Below are positions 1 to 8,893 of a DNA stretch of 64,000 nt, piece after piece. The stretch comes from Mesorhizobium huakuii. Lineage in GTDB: Bacteria; Pseudomonadota; Alphaproteobacteria; Rhizobiales; Rhizobiaceae. The stretch covers positions 310,001 through 374,000 of the forward strand of contig NZ_BSNY01000021.1 in assembly GCF_030160235.1 (NCBI RefSeq), written 5' to 3'. A model generated the notes under the pieces. That model saw nothing but the letters and a program-made list of their open reading frames with translations. It was not told the DNA's origin and searched no databases. The position numbers and the translations under genes are program-made. The first letter of the stretch is position 1. Each line of letters opens with the position of its first letter.

Positions 1-150
1 ATCGACGATGGCCGCGAGGCGTGCGTCGGCGGTCGCGCTCTGTTTTTCGTTGTTTGTTTCGATGTCCACCGTCGCCGCCACGATTTCGCTCATTGGCATG
101 AGGTAGCGCGCAAGTGGATCAAGGCAATCTCCCCCGGGCGCAATTCGCAT
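1..150 (-). CDS. Unrecognised protein, N-terminal part, cut by window edge
   Basis: An open frame starts at an ATG at 150 and runs off the left edge with no stop in 50 codons. It begins MRIAPGGDCLDPLARYLMPM and is followed by an acidic, alanine-rich stretch; a second in-frame ATG lies at 99. It starts 28 bp after the stop of the ribbon-helix-helix gene, so the two are probably one operon. I do not recognise the family. As the downstream partner of an RHH repressor it could be a toxin or a plasmid/mobility-type protein, but that is inference from position only. Confidence 0.5.
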   Translation of the reverse strand, partial: MRIAPGGDCLDPLARYLMPMSEIVAATVDIETNNEKQSATADARLAAIVD

Positions 151-178
151 AGGCGGCGCGCCACGGATGAAGCAGGTT

Positions 179-418
179 TCACTCCGAAGGCCGATCGCTC
201 GTCTTGCCGTCGCCGTCGGGCAGCACGCCGAACTCCTGCGACTTGACGCCCTGCTCGGCCGTCAGGAACCCGTCGGAGGAAAGACCGCGCCGCAGCAACT
301 CCCGAACCGCTGCCGAGCGGCTCGGCATGCGCTTTTCGAAGCGCCAGTTTTCCAGCGCCGCCAGTTCGTCCGTGGTGAGCATGATCTGCAGGCGTTCAGG
401 GCGTTCCAGTTCAGCCAT
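179..418 (-). CDS. Ribbon-helix-helix type small DNA-binding protein
   Basis: This 79-residue protein has a short beta strand (RLQIMLTTDELAALENWR) followed by two predicted helices ending in AVRELLRRGL, the layout of the MetJ/Arc ribbon-helix-helix fold in which the strand pairs in a dimer and reads the major groove. A GAGG ribosome binding site lies about 8 bases before the ATG. A near-perfect 23-bp palindrome sits 32 bp upstream, so autoregulation is likely. The next gene on the strand begins 28 bp downstream and is probably co-transcribed, as in antitoxin-led operons. The fold call is from pattern only; the operator strengthens it. Confidence 0.65.
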   Translation of the reverse strand: MAELERPERLQIMLTTDELAALENWRFEKRMPSRSAAVRELLRRGLSSDGFLTAEQGVKSQEFGVLPDGDGKTSDRPSE

Positions 419-449
419 GTGCGTGCACCTCGCTCAGGACTAAAAGTAC

Positions 450-472
450 AATGAGTTAGTATCTAGCTCATT
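450..472. promoter_or_regulatory. Palindromic operator of the RHH gene
   Basis: The 23-bp sequence has outer arms AATGAG and CTCATT, and 9 of 11 base pairs are symmetric around its centre. It lies 32 bp upstream of the RHH start codon, inside an AT-rich patch with promoter-like sequence (TATAAG, TTACCA on the minus strand). A dimeric repressor bound here would block its own promoter. Confidence 0.6.
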
Positions 473-692
473 CAGCTTATAATTATGGTAACCCCCAATG
501 GACGTCAAGACAGGCCAGTGAGCCGTCCGCACATCAAACGCACGATGCTCATCGAACGCCTGATACGCGTTCCTGTAATTTCTCTAACTAATTGATTTTA
601 TTTGTGTATTATGCCGATTTCACTTGCCAGGCCGACGCCCCGGGGCGCATGCTTCAAGCTGGACAGAAAACCGGTCCCTTTGGGAGGTTTCG

Positions 693-998
693 ATGCGGTA
701 CGATTACTCCATGCGCCTGCGCGACGACGTCAATTCAGCGGTCGAGAAGGCGTTCAAGACAGCAGGTATCGTCAACATCACGGTGACGGCCGAGCAGGTC
801 AGGATCATGAATCTGGCCGAAAATGTCGCCCTCGAGGATGTTGAATACCTGGTTTTGCAGGCTGCCCAAATGCTTGGCGCGGCAATCGAATTCGATACGT
901 TGAGCAATGGGTTGGTTTTGCAGGGAAGCGGCGGCGCCGATCGTGACGAGCCCGCAATCGGCACACCCGGATTTTCGCAGCCGGCCTCGATCCAATAA
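693..998 (+). CDS. Small conserved-looking hypothetical protein
   Basis: The reading frame gives 101 residues starting MRYDYSMRLRDDVNSAVEKA. The start at 693 is chosen because GGGAGG stands 6 bases before it; a longer frame from 624 has no such site. The protein alternates helices rich in Ala, Val and Leu and ends in a Gly/Pro-rich tail. There is no signal peptide or membrane segment. I do not recognise a family. It stands alone: the RHH operon upstream points away and the aldo/keto reductase begins 146 bp downstream. Confidence 0.6.
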   Translation: MRYDYSMRLRDDVNSAVEKAFKTAGIVNITVTAEQVRIMNLAENVALEDVEYLVLQAAQMLGAAIEFDTLSNGLVLQGSGGADRDEPAIGTPGFSQPASIQ

Positions 999-1096
999 TG
1001 CCGAGCGTCGGATCGTTTCCCGGCATGGGCCGGCTCGGCGCGGCGTGCCCTGGATTACAGTCAATTGAGACAGCGCCGGACATCTATGGGAATTGA

Positions 1097-2149
<1,053 letters not shown>

Positions 2150-2340
2150 CTCGTCCCGATCGCGCGGCGAAGGCCATCGGCAATCATCACCGGATCGGCT
2201 GATGCGGGCGATTGCCAGTCGTCCATGTCCGGTTGATCGCCAAGCAGCTCCGCGAAAAGGAGTTCGTCGAGAGCATCGCCGATGTGATTGTCCTCGCATG
2301 TTTCCCGAGATTTCTACCTGCCGATTTTGCCAATTCGCCT

Positions 2341-2365
2341 GGAACGAAGTTTTTTCGTCGAGGTT
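2341..2365 (+). promoter_or_regulatory. EcfG-type (general stress) promoter candidate
   Basis: GGAAC, a 16-base spacer and GGTT match three of four bases of the -10 and all of the -35 of the alphaproteobacterial EcfG consensus (GGAAC-N16/17-CGTT). It lies 39 bp upstream of the DUF1236 gene start at 2405, a sensible distance for a short leader. Confidence 0.5.
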
Positions 2366-2404
2366 TACCCCGCGAAGGGACTGACGCTTTCGAGGAGACC
2401 TCCC

Positions 2405-3199
2405 ATGAAGCAAATTCTGATCACCAGCATGCTTGCGCTCGGCATCGGATGCGGTGCCGCGATTGCTCAGACACAGCCGGCTGAAACCCAGTCGGACGGT
2501 GGCGCCAATTGCGCGACCGGCGCGGCCGACTGCCAAAAAGGCTCGAAGATGAAGACGGGCGAGCAGGCCCAGGGCAAGGCGAAGGCCCAGACGGACCAGC
2601 AGGCTCAAGGCAAGCCCAAGCTCAAGACCGACGAGCAGGCGCAGGGCACGGCCAAGGTCCAGACGGACCAGCAGGCCCAGGGCAAGGCAAATGCGACCAC
2701 CGATCAGCAGGCCCAGGGCAAGGCCAAGGTCCAGACGGACCAGCAGGCTAAGGGCAAGGCAAATGCGACCACCGATCAGCAGGCCCAGGGCAAGGCCAAG
2801 GTCCAAACGGACCAGCAGGCTCAGGGCAAGGCAAATGCGACCACCGACCAGCAGGCCCAGGACAAGGCCAAGGTCCAGACCGACCAGCAGGCTCAGGGCA
2901 AGTCGTCGACACAGACTGATCAGGGGTCGACCGCTTCCATCAGCAATGTGACGGTCGAACAGAAAACCCAGATCACCCAGGTCATCAAGGAGACCCGGGT
3001 CGAGCCGGTGTCCAATGTCGATTTCGACATTACGGTCGGCGTCGAGGTCCCCCGGCACAAGATCCGGTTGCATCGTCTGCCCGCGCGTATCGTCAAAATC
3101 GTACCAGCCTACGAAAGCTACGAGTATTTCGTATTGGCCGACGGTCGGATCGTCATCGTCGATCCGGATACGTTGAAGATCGTCCTCATCCTGACCTGA
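2405..3199 (+). CDS. Secreted DUF1236 protein with 12-residue hydrophilic repeats
   Basis: A 264-residue exported protein. Residues 1-21 form a signal peptide ending AIAQ. Residues 58-165 are nine 12-residue repeats of the type KAKVQTDQQAQG alternating with KANATTDQQAQG, a low-complexity, very hydrophilic stretch resembling hydrophilins. The last 80 residues carry a DUF1236 domain (LPARIVKIVPAYESYEYFV and VIVDPDTLKIV). The start at 2405 is preceded by GAGGAGA; the longer frame from 2288 is not needed. An EcfG-type promoter candidate upstream fits a role in periplasmic stress or desiccation tolerance, which is inference. A hairpin terminator follows. Confidence 0.8.
   Translation: MKQILITSMLALGIGCGAAIAQTQPAETQSDGGANCATGAADCQKGSKMKTGEQAQGKAKAQTDQQAQGKPKLKTDEQAQGTAKVQTDQQAQGKANATTDQQAQGKAKVQTDQQAKGKANATTDQQAQGKAKVQTDQQAQGKANATTDQQAQDKAKVQTDQQAQGKSSTQTDQGSTASISNVTVEQKTQITQVIKETRVEPVSNVDFDITVGVEVPRHKIRLHRLPARIVKIVPAYESYEYFVLADGRIVIVDPDTLKIVLILT
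2576..2899 (+). repeat. Nine in-frame 36-bp tandem repeats
   Basis: Each 36-bp unit encodes 12 residues with the core TDQQAQG. From the fourth unit on, two versions alternate, giving a 72-bp higher-order period that is nearly identical at the DNA level. Copy number should vary between strains by slippage or recombination without breaking the frame. Confidence 0.85.
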
Positions 3200-3220
3200 C
3201 TTGGTCGATCGCCCTGAACC

Positions 3221-3244
3221 GCCCGCCACATCCAGGTGGCGGGC
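3221..3244 (+). terminator. Hairpin terminator after the DUF1236 gene
   Basis: GCCCGCCAC and GTGGCGGGC form a perfect 9-bp stem with a 6-base loop, 21 bp after the stop codon. The following sequence (GTTCTA) is only weakly T-rich. Confidence 0.5.
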
Positions 3245-3352
3245 GTTCTATGAAACCTGGCGATGAACCAAGCGCGGCCGAGCGATAGCAGGATGGCTTT
3301 TGAGCCTCATGGAGCGGAACTGGCAACACCTGCAGGATTGGCCGTCAGGACG

Positions 3353-3583
3353 TCAAAGCTGGATTTCAGCGCCTGCCTGTTCATCGAACAAGACTGAGCA
3401 GCCTCGTGCAAGCGCTACCGTGGAAAGGGCGTTTGCCACCACGTCGTCCGGCGACACGAAATCGCCGGTCAGCACCCGCAACTCTTCCACGCCTTCAGCC
3501 ATCGAGACAAAATTTCCGACCACTCGATCGTGCTTGCAGGCCTCGACCACGCAAAGCAGATCGATCAGTTCGAAGCTGCGCAT
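3353..3583 (-). CDS. Small hypothetical protein, 76 residues
   Basis: The frame starts MRSFELIDLLCVVEACKHDR with a GGAGG ribosome binding site 7 bases before the ATG, which is the main support for its being real. The protein is soluble, with mixed helix and strand, two cysteines, and no signal peptide. I do not recognise a family. It lies 108 bp before the kinase-like gene on the same strand reads into this region, so it may be a downstream member of that transcript. Confidence 0.5.
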   Translation of the reverse strand: MRSFELIDLLCVVEACKHDRVVGNFVSMAEGVEELRVLTGDFVSPDDVVANALSTVALARGCSVLFDEQAGAEIQL

Positions 3584-3691
3584 GTTCAGCCTCCATTGAC
3601 AACGTCCCTTGCTGGATCATGGAACGCATTGGCGCAGCGTAATGTTCCGACAGACCCGAGCTACCTGTAGCTCTCCGCCGACAGCCGGAAC

Positions 3692-4588
3692 TCAGATGTC
3701 AGGATCGTCGAGAATGCGAGACAGCGTGCTGCGCCCCAGCGCGCTCATGGCGGGGTTGGTGGCACGGTAATACCAGACCAGACCCATGGCCTGCTGGAAT
3801 GCCCAGGCAGCACCGCGCTTCCATAAGAGGTCCTCGACCTGAAGGGCGCTCCGAATGATCGACCTTCGCTCGCGGTCGAGAAGATGCCACGCGACCACCA
3901 GATCCAGTGACGGATCGGCCGGCCCGAAACTGCCGCAATCAAGCACACCTGCAAGACGCTCGCCCTGCACGAGAAGGTTCGGCGGGATAAGGTCCCGGTG
4001 GCTCATCACGACAGGCCCGGCAGCGGGCAGCTCCCGGAACCGGGCCCACAGATCGCGCAGTCGAGCCACATCAAGAAGGCCCTTGCTGTTTTCAAGGCAG
4101 ACAGCCATCCAATCGTCATGGTCGGGGAGATGTCCGCCGCGTCCTTGCCCGTCGAAGCGGCGGCCCCGTGTGTCCGCCTGGCGCAACGATGCCACGAGGC
4201 GTGCAAGGTCGAGGGCGAAAATCGTCGACCCACTGAGCCCGTGCGGCGTGGCAACCTCGCCTTCGATCCACGTCTGCACCGCCCATGGCATTGGATATCG
4301 AGGACCGGGCTCGCCGAGCCCGATCGGTTGCGGCGTCGGAAACAGGCAATGTTCGCCAATCTCGACCATGGCAGCGGCCTCCGACCGAAGCATATCGGCG
4401 CATCCGGTCGGATCCATCGCCCGCAGCGGGAACCGCGCGGCGCTCGTTGAGCCAATGCGGAAGATGGCGTTGACGGTTCCCGACGATCCGACCGGGGTGA
4501 TGTCCTCGTGACGGTACTGGGGAAACTGATCGCGGATCATCTGGCTGGCGATCTCGATGTCGATATTCACCTGATCGTCATGCATCAT
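3692..4588 (-). CDS. Aminoglycoside-phosphotransferase-family kinase
   Basis: A protein-kinase-like phosphotransferase of about 298 residues. The catalytic loop reads HRDLIPPNLLV (usual form HGDLxxxNLLV), followed by LDCGSFGPADPSLDLV, in place of the Mg-binding IDWxxxxxGDPxxDL; both key Asp residues and the Asn are present, so activity is plausible. The N-terminal segment GTVNAIFRIG is the nucleotide-binding strand. The start at 4588 is chosen because AGGA lies 10 bases upstream; an upstream ATG at 4624 adds 12 unlikely residues. The family acts on aminoglycosides, macrolides or small metabolites; which one cannot be told. Confidence 0.8.
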   Translation of the reverse strand: MMHDDQVNIDIEIASQMIRDQFPQYRHEDITPVGSSGTVNAIFRIGSTSAARFPLRAMDPTGCADMLRSEAAAMVEIGEHCLFPTPQPIGLGEPGPRYPMPWAVQTWIEGEVATPHGLSGSTIFALDLARLVASLRQADTRGRRFDGQGRGGHLPDHDDWMAVCLENSKGLLDVARLRDLWARFRELPAAGPVVMSHRDLIPPNLLVQGERLAGVLDCGSFGPADPSLDLVVAWHLLDRERRSIIRSALQVEDLLWKRGAAWAFQQAMGLVWYYRATNPAMSALGRSTLSRILDDPDI

Positions 4589-4636
4589 GCGTTCTCGTCC
4601 TGCCGGGCTCGACATCAAGGGCAAAAGCGCCGAACT

Positions 4637-4740
4637 TCAATAGCGCACGTCGACCATGCCATGCGCGACGAAATCCGTGTCGAGGTCGTGGGCCATCTTG
4701 GTGGCCGCTTCCTCGTCCCAGCGCAGGCGACTTGCTGATC
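4637..4740 (-). pseudogene. Relic of an AI-2E transporter C-terminus
   Basis: This stretch encodes RWDEEAATKMAHDLDTDF, then VAHGMVD, and a stop at 4637. The same sequence with changes (KEAAAKLAQDINADFVAHNM) is the tail of the AI-2E-family gene at 6695-8683. Over 69 aligned bases I count about 54 identities. It has no start of its own and abuts the stop of the EamA gene, so it is best read as the leftover 3' end of a second, diverged copy whose body was replaced by the EamA/LysR pair. Confidence 0.6.
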
Positions 4741-5697
4741 TCACTTCGTCTTTCGGCGCAAGACCAGCAATCCTGCTACCACGATCAAGACCATGCCCGA
4801 GACTGAAGCCGCGGTGGGCGCTATCCCAAAGAACATGATGTCCCAAATCGCGACAAATACCAGATAGCAGTACTCGAAGATTGAAACGATGGAGGGCGGC
4901 GCAGCCTGATAGGCACCTGCCAGCAACATGCCATTTACAATCGCAAACCCTGCAAGCAGCATGAGGACAAGCCAGTCGGTCAGACCAACATTTGACCAGG
5001 CGCCAAAGATATAAGGATAGGCATTCGCAACCGCTCCATGCGGTTGGAGCCAAAGCATCAACACGCTGACAACCGCCCCAGCCGACAGCATGACCAGATT
5101 TTGTGACAGCGATAGAACTGAAACGGGCACGTTCTGACACTTCGCCCGCGTCGTAACATGCGCCAGCGCGTAGGAAGCGGCCCCAACAAGTGGAAGCAGT
5201 GCCCATGGCGAGAATGCATCTGTTCCCGGTTGCAACAAAACCATCACGCCTGCAAAGCCCAGGCAAACCCCCAGCCACCCAAGCAAACCAACGGCCTCTC
5301 TGATCGCATACGCAGACAGCAAGGTCACAAAAATCGGAGCGATGTAGTTGGCAGCTCCAACCGTCGATAGGCTCAAGAATGGAATGGCCGCATAGAAGGC
5401 CAGGAGCGATGTCGCAATAAACACTGAACGCAGAAGCGGCCATTTTCCGAATGCAGCTCGTGCCACGCCCTGTTGTGCCCCACGAAACCAAAGGGCCACG
5501 AAGAGCATCGGGATAACCAGGACACCGCGCAGGGAAAAAATCTGCCAGAGGGTCATCTCACTGCTGAAGAACTTGAAAACAACGTCCTGGGTGGAGATTG
5601 AAAATGCCGCCAATATAATCAATGAAACACCACGCATGATGTTTTGCGGACGGAGTGCAACGCTGCCGCTCAAAATTCTCTCCTTGCCATAAGTCAT
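4741..5697 (-). CDS. EamA/DMT-family exporter
   Basis: An inner-membrane drug/metabolite exporter of 318 residues with ten predicted membrane helices in two five-helix EamA repeats (for example VSLIILAAFSISTQ at the start and VSGMVLIVVAGLLVL at the end). The last residues RRKTK are the usual positive C-terminus. It is divergent from the LysR gene 79 bp away, which is its probable regulator. Both genes have visibly lower GC and more mixed codon use than their neighbours, hinting at transfer. Substrate unknown; amino acids or small metabolites are typical. Confidence 0.85.
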   Translation of the reverse strand: MTYGKERILSGSVALRPQNIMRGVSLIILAAFSISTQDVVFKFFSSEMTLWQIFSLRGVLVIPMLFVALWFRGAQQGVARAAFGKWPLLRSVFIATSLLAFYAAIPFLSLSTVGAANYIAPIFVTLLSAYAIREAVGLLGWLGVCLGFAGVMVLLQPGTDAFSPWALLPLVGAASYALAHVTTRAKCQNVPVSVLSLSQNLVMLSAGAVVSVLMLWLQPHGAVANAYPYIFGAWSNVGLTDWLVLMLLAGFAIVNGMLLAGAYQAAPPSIVSIFEYCYLVFVAIWDIMFFGIAPTAASVSGMVLIVVAGLLVLRRKTK

Positions 5698-5760
5698 CGC
5701 CCTCGAACGATTGCCGCCGGAATGTGAGTTTGAGTATGCCTTGAAAATTGAACGGATAAT

Positions 5761-5773
5761 TTGATATTATCAA
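5761..5773. promoter_or_regulatory. Perfect palindrome at the lysR start
   Basis: TTGATATTATCAA is a perfect 13-bp palindrome (T-N11-A type, as LysR proteins bind) lying 3 bases before the lysR start codon and in the space shared with the divergent exporter gene. Binding here would repress lysR and could control the exporter. Confidence 0.5.
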
Positions 5774-5776
5774 ACA

Positions 5777-6688
5777 ATGGAGCGCGTTCCTGCCCACGGC
5801 ATTGAGGTCTTTCTGGCCATCGTTCGCGAGGGATCGATGCGCGCGGCGGCGGATGTCCTTGGCGTGGGCGCTCCGACTGTGACCCTACAACTGAAAGCAC
5901 TGGAGGAATTGCTGGGTATCGGGCTGTTGTTCCGCACCACCCGCGGCATCCAACTGACTGACGCCGGAAGGGTATTGTTCGACGCCGCCGCCCCTGCTCA
6001 TCGCGATCTCACATATGCAATCAAGAAAACACGAGAAATGGCCAAGTCTACCACAGGGACTTTGCGGCTGAGCTTGTCACGAGAGGCCTACATCGCAGCC
6101 CTGGCACCAGCATTGGGAAAATATCTCGCCAAGAACCCGGGCATCAAGCTGAACATTTCGTGGGATGAGGAACCGGTGGATCTTGTCCGTCACGGAATCC
6201 ATGGCGGTATCCGCATGGGCGACGTGCTGACACCAGACATGATCGCCGTCCGCGTCACCCCGCCAATCAAGTCGGCTTTCTTTGCATCACCCTCATACCT
6301 CCAAACCCATGGTATCCCTAAACGCCCTCGTGACCTGCTGAACCATGAATGCATTCGGCAGAGGCTACCGACATCAGTAACCCCGCGAGAATGGTGGGTT
6401 TTGGAAGACGGTCAGGACAAGCGACTGGATCCACCTGCGCGGCTGATTTTCGATTCCGCTGAAGGGGTCATCCAAGCGGCACGCGATGGACATGGAGTTG
6501 GTTGGTCCACGCGGCTGACGCTGGAGGAGCATTTCAGCAGGGGTGATTTGGAGCCGCTCCTTGAGCCATACGTCAAGGACCTGCCGCCGTTCTACATTTA
6601 CTATCCTGAGCAAAACAAGCGGGTTGAATGCCTCAAGCTGCTGGTGGAATTTCTAAGATCGAAGTTGAGGAAAACGCCCGGAAACTGA
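5777..6688 (+). CDS. LysR-family transcriptional regulator
   Basis: A 303-residue regulator. Residues 6-65 are a winged helix-turn-helix (FLAIVREGSMRAAADVLGVG then TVTLQLKALEELLG), followed by the linker helix and a periplasmic-binding-protein-like effector domain from about residue 90. It is divergent from the EamA exporter, the classic arrangement for a LysR protein that senses a compound and controls its exporter. Lower GC than the surroundings. The gene ends 6 bp before the convergent AI-2E gene. Confidence 0.9.
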   Translation: MERVPAHGIEVFLAIVREGSMRAAADVLGVGAPTVTLQLKALEELLGIGLLFRTTRGIQLTDAGRVLFDAAAPAHRDLTYAIKKTREMAKSTTGTLRLSLSREAYIAALAPALGKYLAKNPGIKLNISWDEEPVDLVRHGIHGGIRMGDVLTPDMIAVRVTPPIKSAFFASPSYLQTHGIPKRPRDLLNHECIRQRLPTSVTPREWWVLEDGQDKRLDPPARLIFDSAEGVIQAARDGHGVGWSTRLTLEEHFSRGDLEPLLEPYVKDLPPFYIYYPEQNKRVECLKLLVEFLRSKLRKTPGN

Positions 6689-6694
6689 CTTCCC

Positions 6695-8683
6695 CTAGCC
6701 CGCCGCCGCGGCCGGCACCTTCCTTGGCGCAGCGCGCGGCCGGCGCATGCGCCGTTTGGCGACGAGTTTCAGCGCCACCGGCGGCTCGTTCGACAGCGCG
6801 CCGGTCGCTGCGTCCACCATGTTGTGGGCGACGAAGTCCGCGTTGATGTCCTGGGCGAGCTTGGCCGCCGCTTCCTTGTCTCCGTTGCCGGTCTCGGACC
6901 AGAACACGATGCCCACTCGTAGTGCCGCCTTCGCGCGCTTCAGCCGCCGAACCAGGAAGCGGGCATGCTTGACGGAATCGCGGTTCAGGAAGCCGACCAC
7001 CACTGTGTCGACGGCCTCGAGCTCAAGGCGGCGGATGCTCGCCGGCTCCATGTCGGCAAAGCCAGCCTTCGACGCGGTCGCCCCCTGGACTTCCAGCACC
7101 TGCGCCAGCATCGCCGCGGCGGCATCGTCGAGTTCCCCTCGCCCGCCGGCGCACAGCACCGACATGCCGGTGCCGTCGGGCAGCTCGGCCTCGTCCTCGG
7201 CGAGAGCATCGCCGGGCTCGCCTGCTTCCTCGGCCACGTGCGGGCTTTCGTCCTCAGCCGCTTCCTCCTTGGCATCGTCTTCGAGATTGGCCACCAGCGC
7301 GAGCGCGCTGGCCGCCACCTGCCGTCTCTGCAGGTCGCCCATGACGCCGCGCACACGGTCGCGCTCGCCCAGAAGAAGGGCCGGAATGGCCACCTTGTCG
7401 TAGAATTCGACCAGATATTTTTCCTCGAGCATCTCCTCGGCATGATCGGTGGCTTCGTCCGGATCGCCGGCCAGAAGCCGCTGGTAGAGCCGCGCGTGCG
7501 GTTCAAGCACCGGCTCGTTGCCGAACAGCACGTCGAGAAATTCAAACTGCGGCACGTGCCTGCCCAGCACCACGAGGCAGACGGTGAGCGGCGTCGACAG
7601 GACGAGCCCGAGCGGCCCCCACAGCCACGTCCAGAAGATGGCGGCAACGATGATCGCCAGCGGCGACAGTCCGGTACGCGAGCCATAGAGCCAGGGCTCG
7701 ACGACATTGCCGGTGACCAGTTCCATCACCACGAACAGGGCCGCCGTCCACAACACGAGCGACCAGCCGGGCGCCACGGCCAGCGCCAGGAACAGCGGCA
7801 AGAGCATGCCGATGGCCGGCCCGATATAGGGGACGAACCGCAGCGCCAGTGCCAGCAGCCCCCACAGCAAGGCATTGGGAATGCCGAGGATCCACAGCCC
7901 GATCGCGATCGGTATGGCGTAGACGATGTTGACCACCAACTGCATCAGCAGGTAGCGGCCCACCCGCTTGCCGGCATCGCGAAGCGCCTCCGTGGTGCGG
8001 TGGAGGTCGCCATAGCCGACAAGCCTGATGAAGCGGTCGCGCAAATCCTCCCGCTCGAGCAGCATGAAGATGACGACGACGATGATCAGTCCCGCCGATC
8101 CGAGCGGGCTGATCAGCGGCCCGACGATGTTCTGCAGGACTTCGAGCGGCTTCTCGCGCGCAACGATCTCGACCGGCACCGGCTCGCGCGGCTGCTTGTC
8201 CGCGGTGGTGGCCGGCAGTGTGGCGTCCGGCCTGTCGATCTCCTGGCCGACACGCTCGACCACATTGCTCAACCTGGCGATGATGCCGCCCCCGACACCG
8301 GTTTCCTTGAGCGAGCGGATCTTGGCGAGGATGTTGGTCTGGTAGACCGGAATGTTCTGCGCCAGCTCGCTGACCTGCGTGGCGACAACGAAGCTGAACA
8401 GGGCAAGGGCCGCGAAGGCGCCGAGCACACTGGCGATGACGGCGGCGATCCGGGGAACGCCGATCCGCTTGAGCGCCGAGACAAGCGGCGCCAGCGCAAA
8501 GGTCAAAAGCAGCGCGATGGCGATCGGCAGGAACACCTCTCGGCCGAAATACAGCGCCGCCACCGTCGTGACGGTGGTCGCCACATTGGGCAGCGAGGTT
8601 CGCGGATGGGGCGCGGCGGCCGCAAGAATATCGTCCAGCCCATGCGCCTCGGACGCCGTCCCGTTTCGACGATTGGCCGCCAC
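6695..8683 (-). CDS. AI-2E-family transporter with long C-terminal extension
   Basis: An inner-membrane protein of the TerC/AI-2E (PerM, TqsA) family, 662 residues, about twice the length of the plain family. Residues 30-100 hold the first helices, 200-380 the conserved block with LRFVPYIGPAIGMLLPLFLA and TGLSPLAIIVAAIFWTWLWG, and residues 400-662 a soluble, acidic region with a degraded domain (AVDTVVVGFLNRDS; GIVFWSETGNGDKEAA) ending in a basic tail. The start is a GTG with GGGGGAG upstream. The family exports small molecules or ions; the substrate here is unknown. A relic of a second tail lies at 4637. Confidence 0.8.
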   Translation of the reverse strand: MAANRRNGTASEAHGLDDILAAAAPHPRTSLPNVATTVTTVAALYFGREVFLPIAIALLLTFALAPLVSALKRIGVPRIAAVIASVLGAFAALALFSFVVATQVSELAQNIPVYQTNILAKIRSLKETGVGGGIIARLSNVVERVGQEIDRPDATLPATTADKQPREPVPVEIVAREKPLEVLQNIVGPLISPLGSAGLIIVVVIFMLLEREDLRDRFIRLVGYGDLHRTTEALRDAGKRVGRYLLMQLVVNIVYAIPIAIGLWILGIPNALLWGLLALALRFVPYIGPAIGMLLPLFLALAVAPGWSLVLWTAALFVVMELVTGNVVEPWLYGSRTGLSPLAIIVAAIFWTWLWGPLGLVLSTPLTVCLVVLGRHVPQFEFLDVLFGNEPVLEPHARLYQRLLAGDPDEATDHAEEMLEEKYLVEFYDKVAIPALLLGERDRVRGVMGDLQRRQVAASALALVANLEDDAKEEAAEDESPHVAEEAGEPGDALAEDEAELPDGTGMSVLCAGGRGELDDAAAAMLAQVLEVQGATASKAGFADMEPASIRRLELEAVDTVVVGFLNRDSVKHARFLVRRLKRAKAALRVGIVFWSETGNGDKEAAAKLAQDINADFVAHNMVDAATGALSNEPPVALKLVAKRRMRRPRAAPRKVPAAAAG

Positions 8684-8893
8684 TTGATGTCTCTCCCCCT
8701 GCCGGCGGCCATGGTCTGATATATTGAGCCGGCGTGCAACATTTGCCGGCAGACCGCTGGCTATCCTTCAATTCCGGGCGGGTCAGTATGTTCCCTGCGG
8801 CCCGAGGCAATGGAGAGAAATGATTTTATCCGCCGTCGGGATTCAACCTTTCAAGGCCGGCGGCAACCCTGGCGTTACGCTGCACGGAGACGA

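Noticed and set aside
2576-2899. Regular repeats that could look like a CRISPR array
   Set aside because: Units are contiguous 36-bp in-frame copies without unique spacers.
4637-5491. 284-codon minus-strand frame overlapping the EamA gene
   Set aside because: Only its last 30 codons resemble a protein (the AI-2E tail relic); the rest is a shadow of the EamA gene.
6965-8719. 584-codon plus-strand open frame
   Set aside because: Antisense to the AI-2E gene, very rich in Arg, Gln, His and Asp, a typical high-GC shadow.
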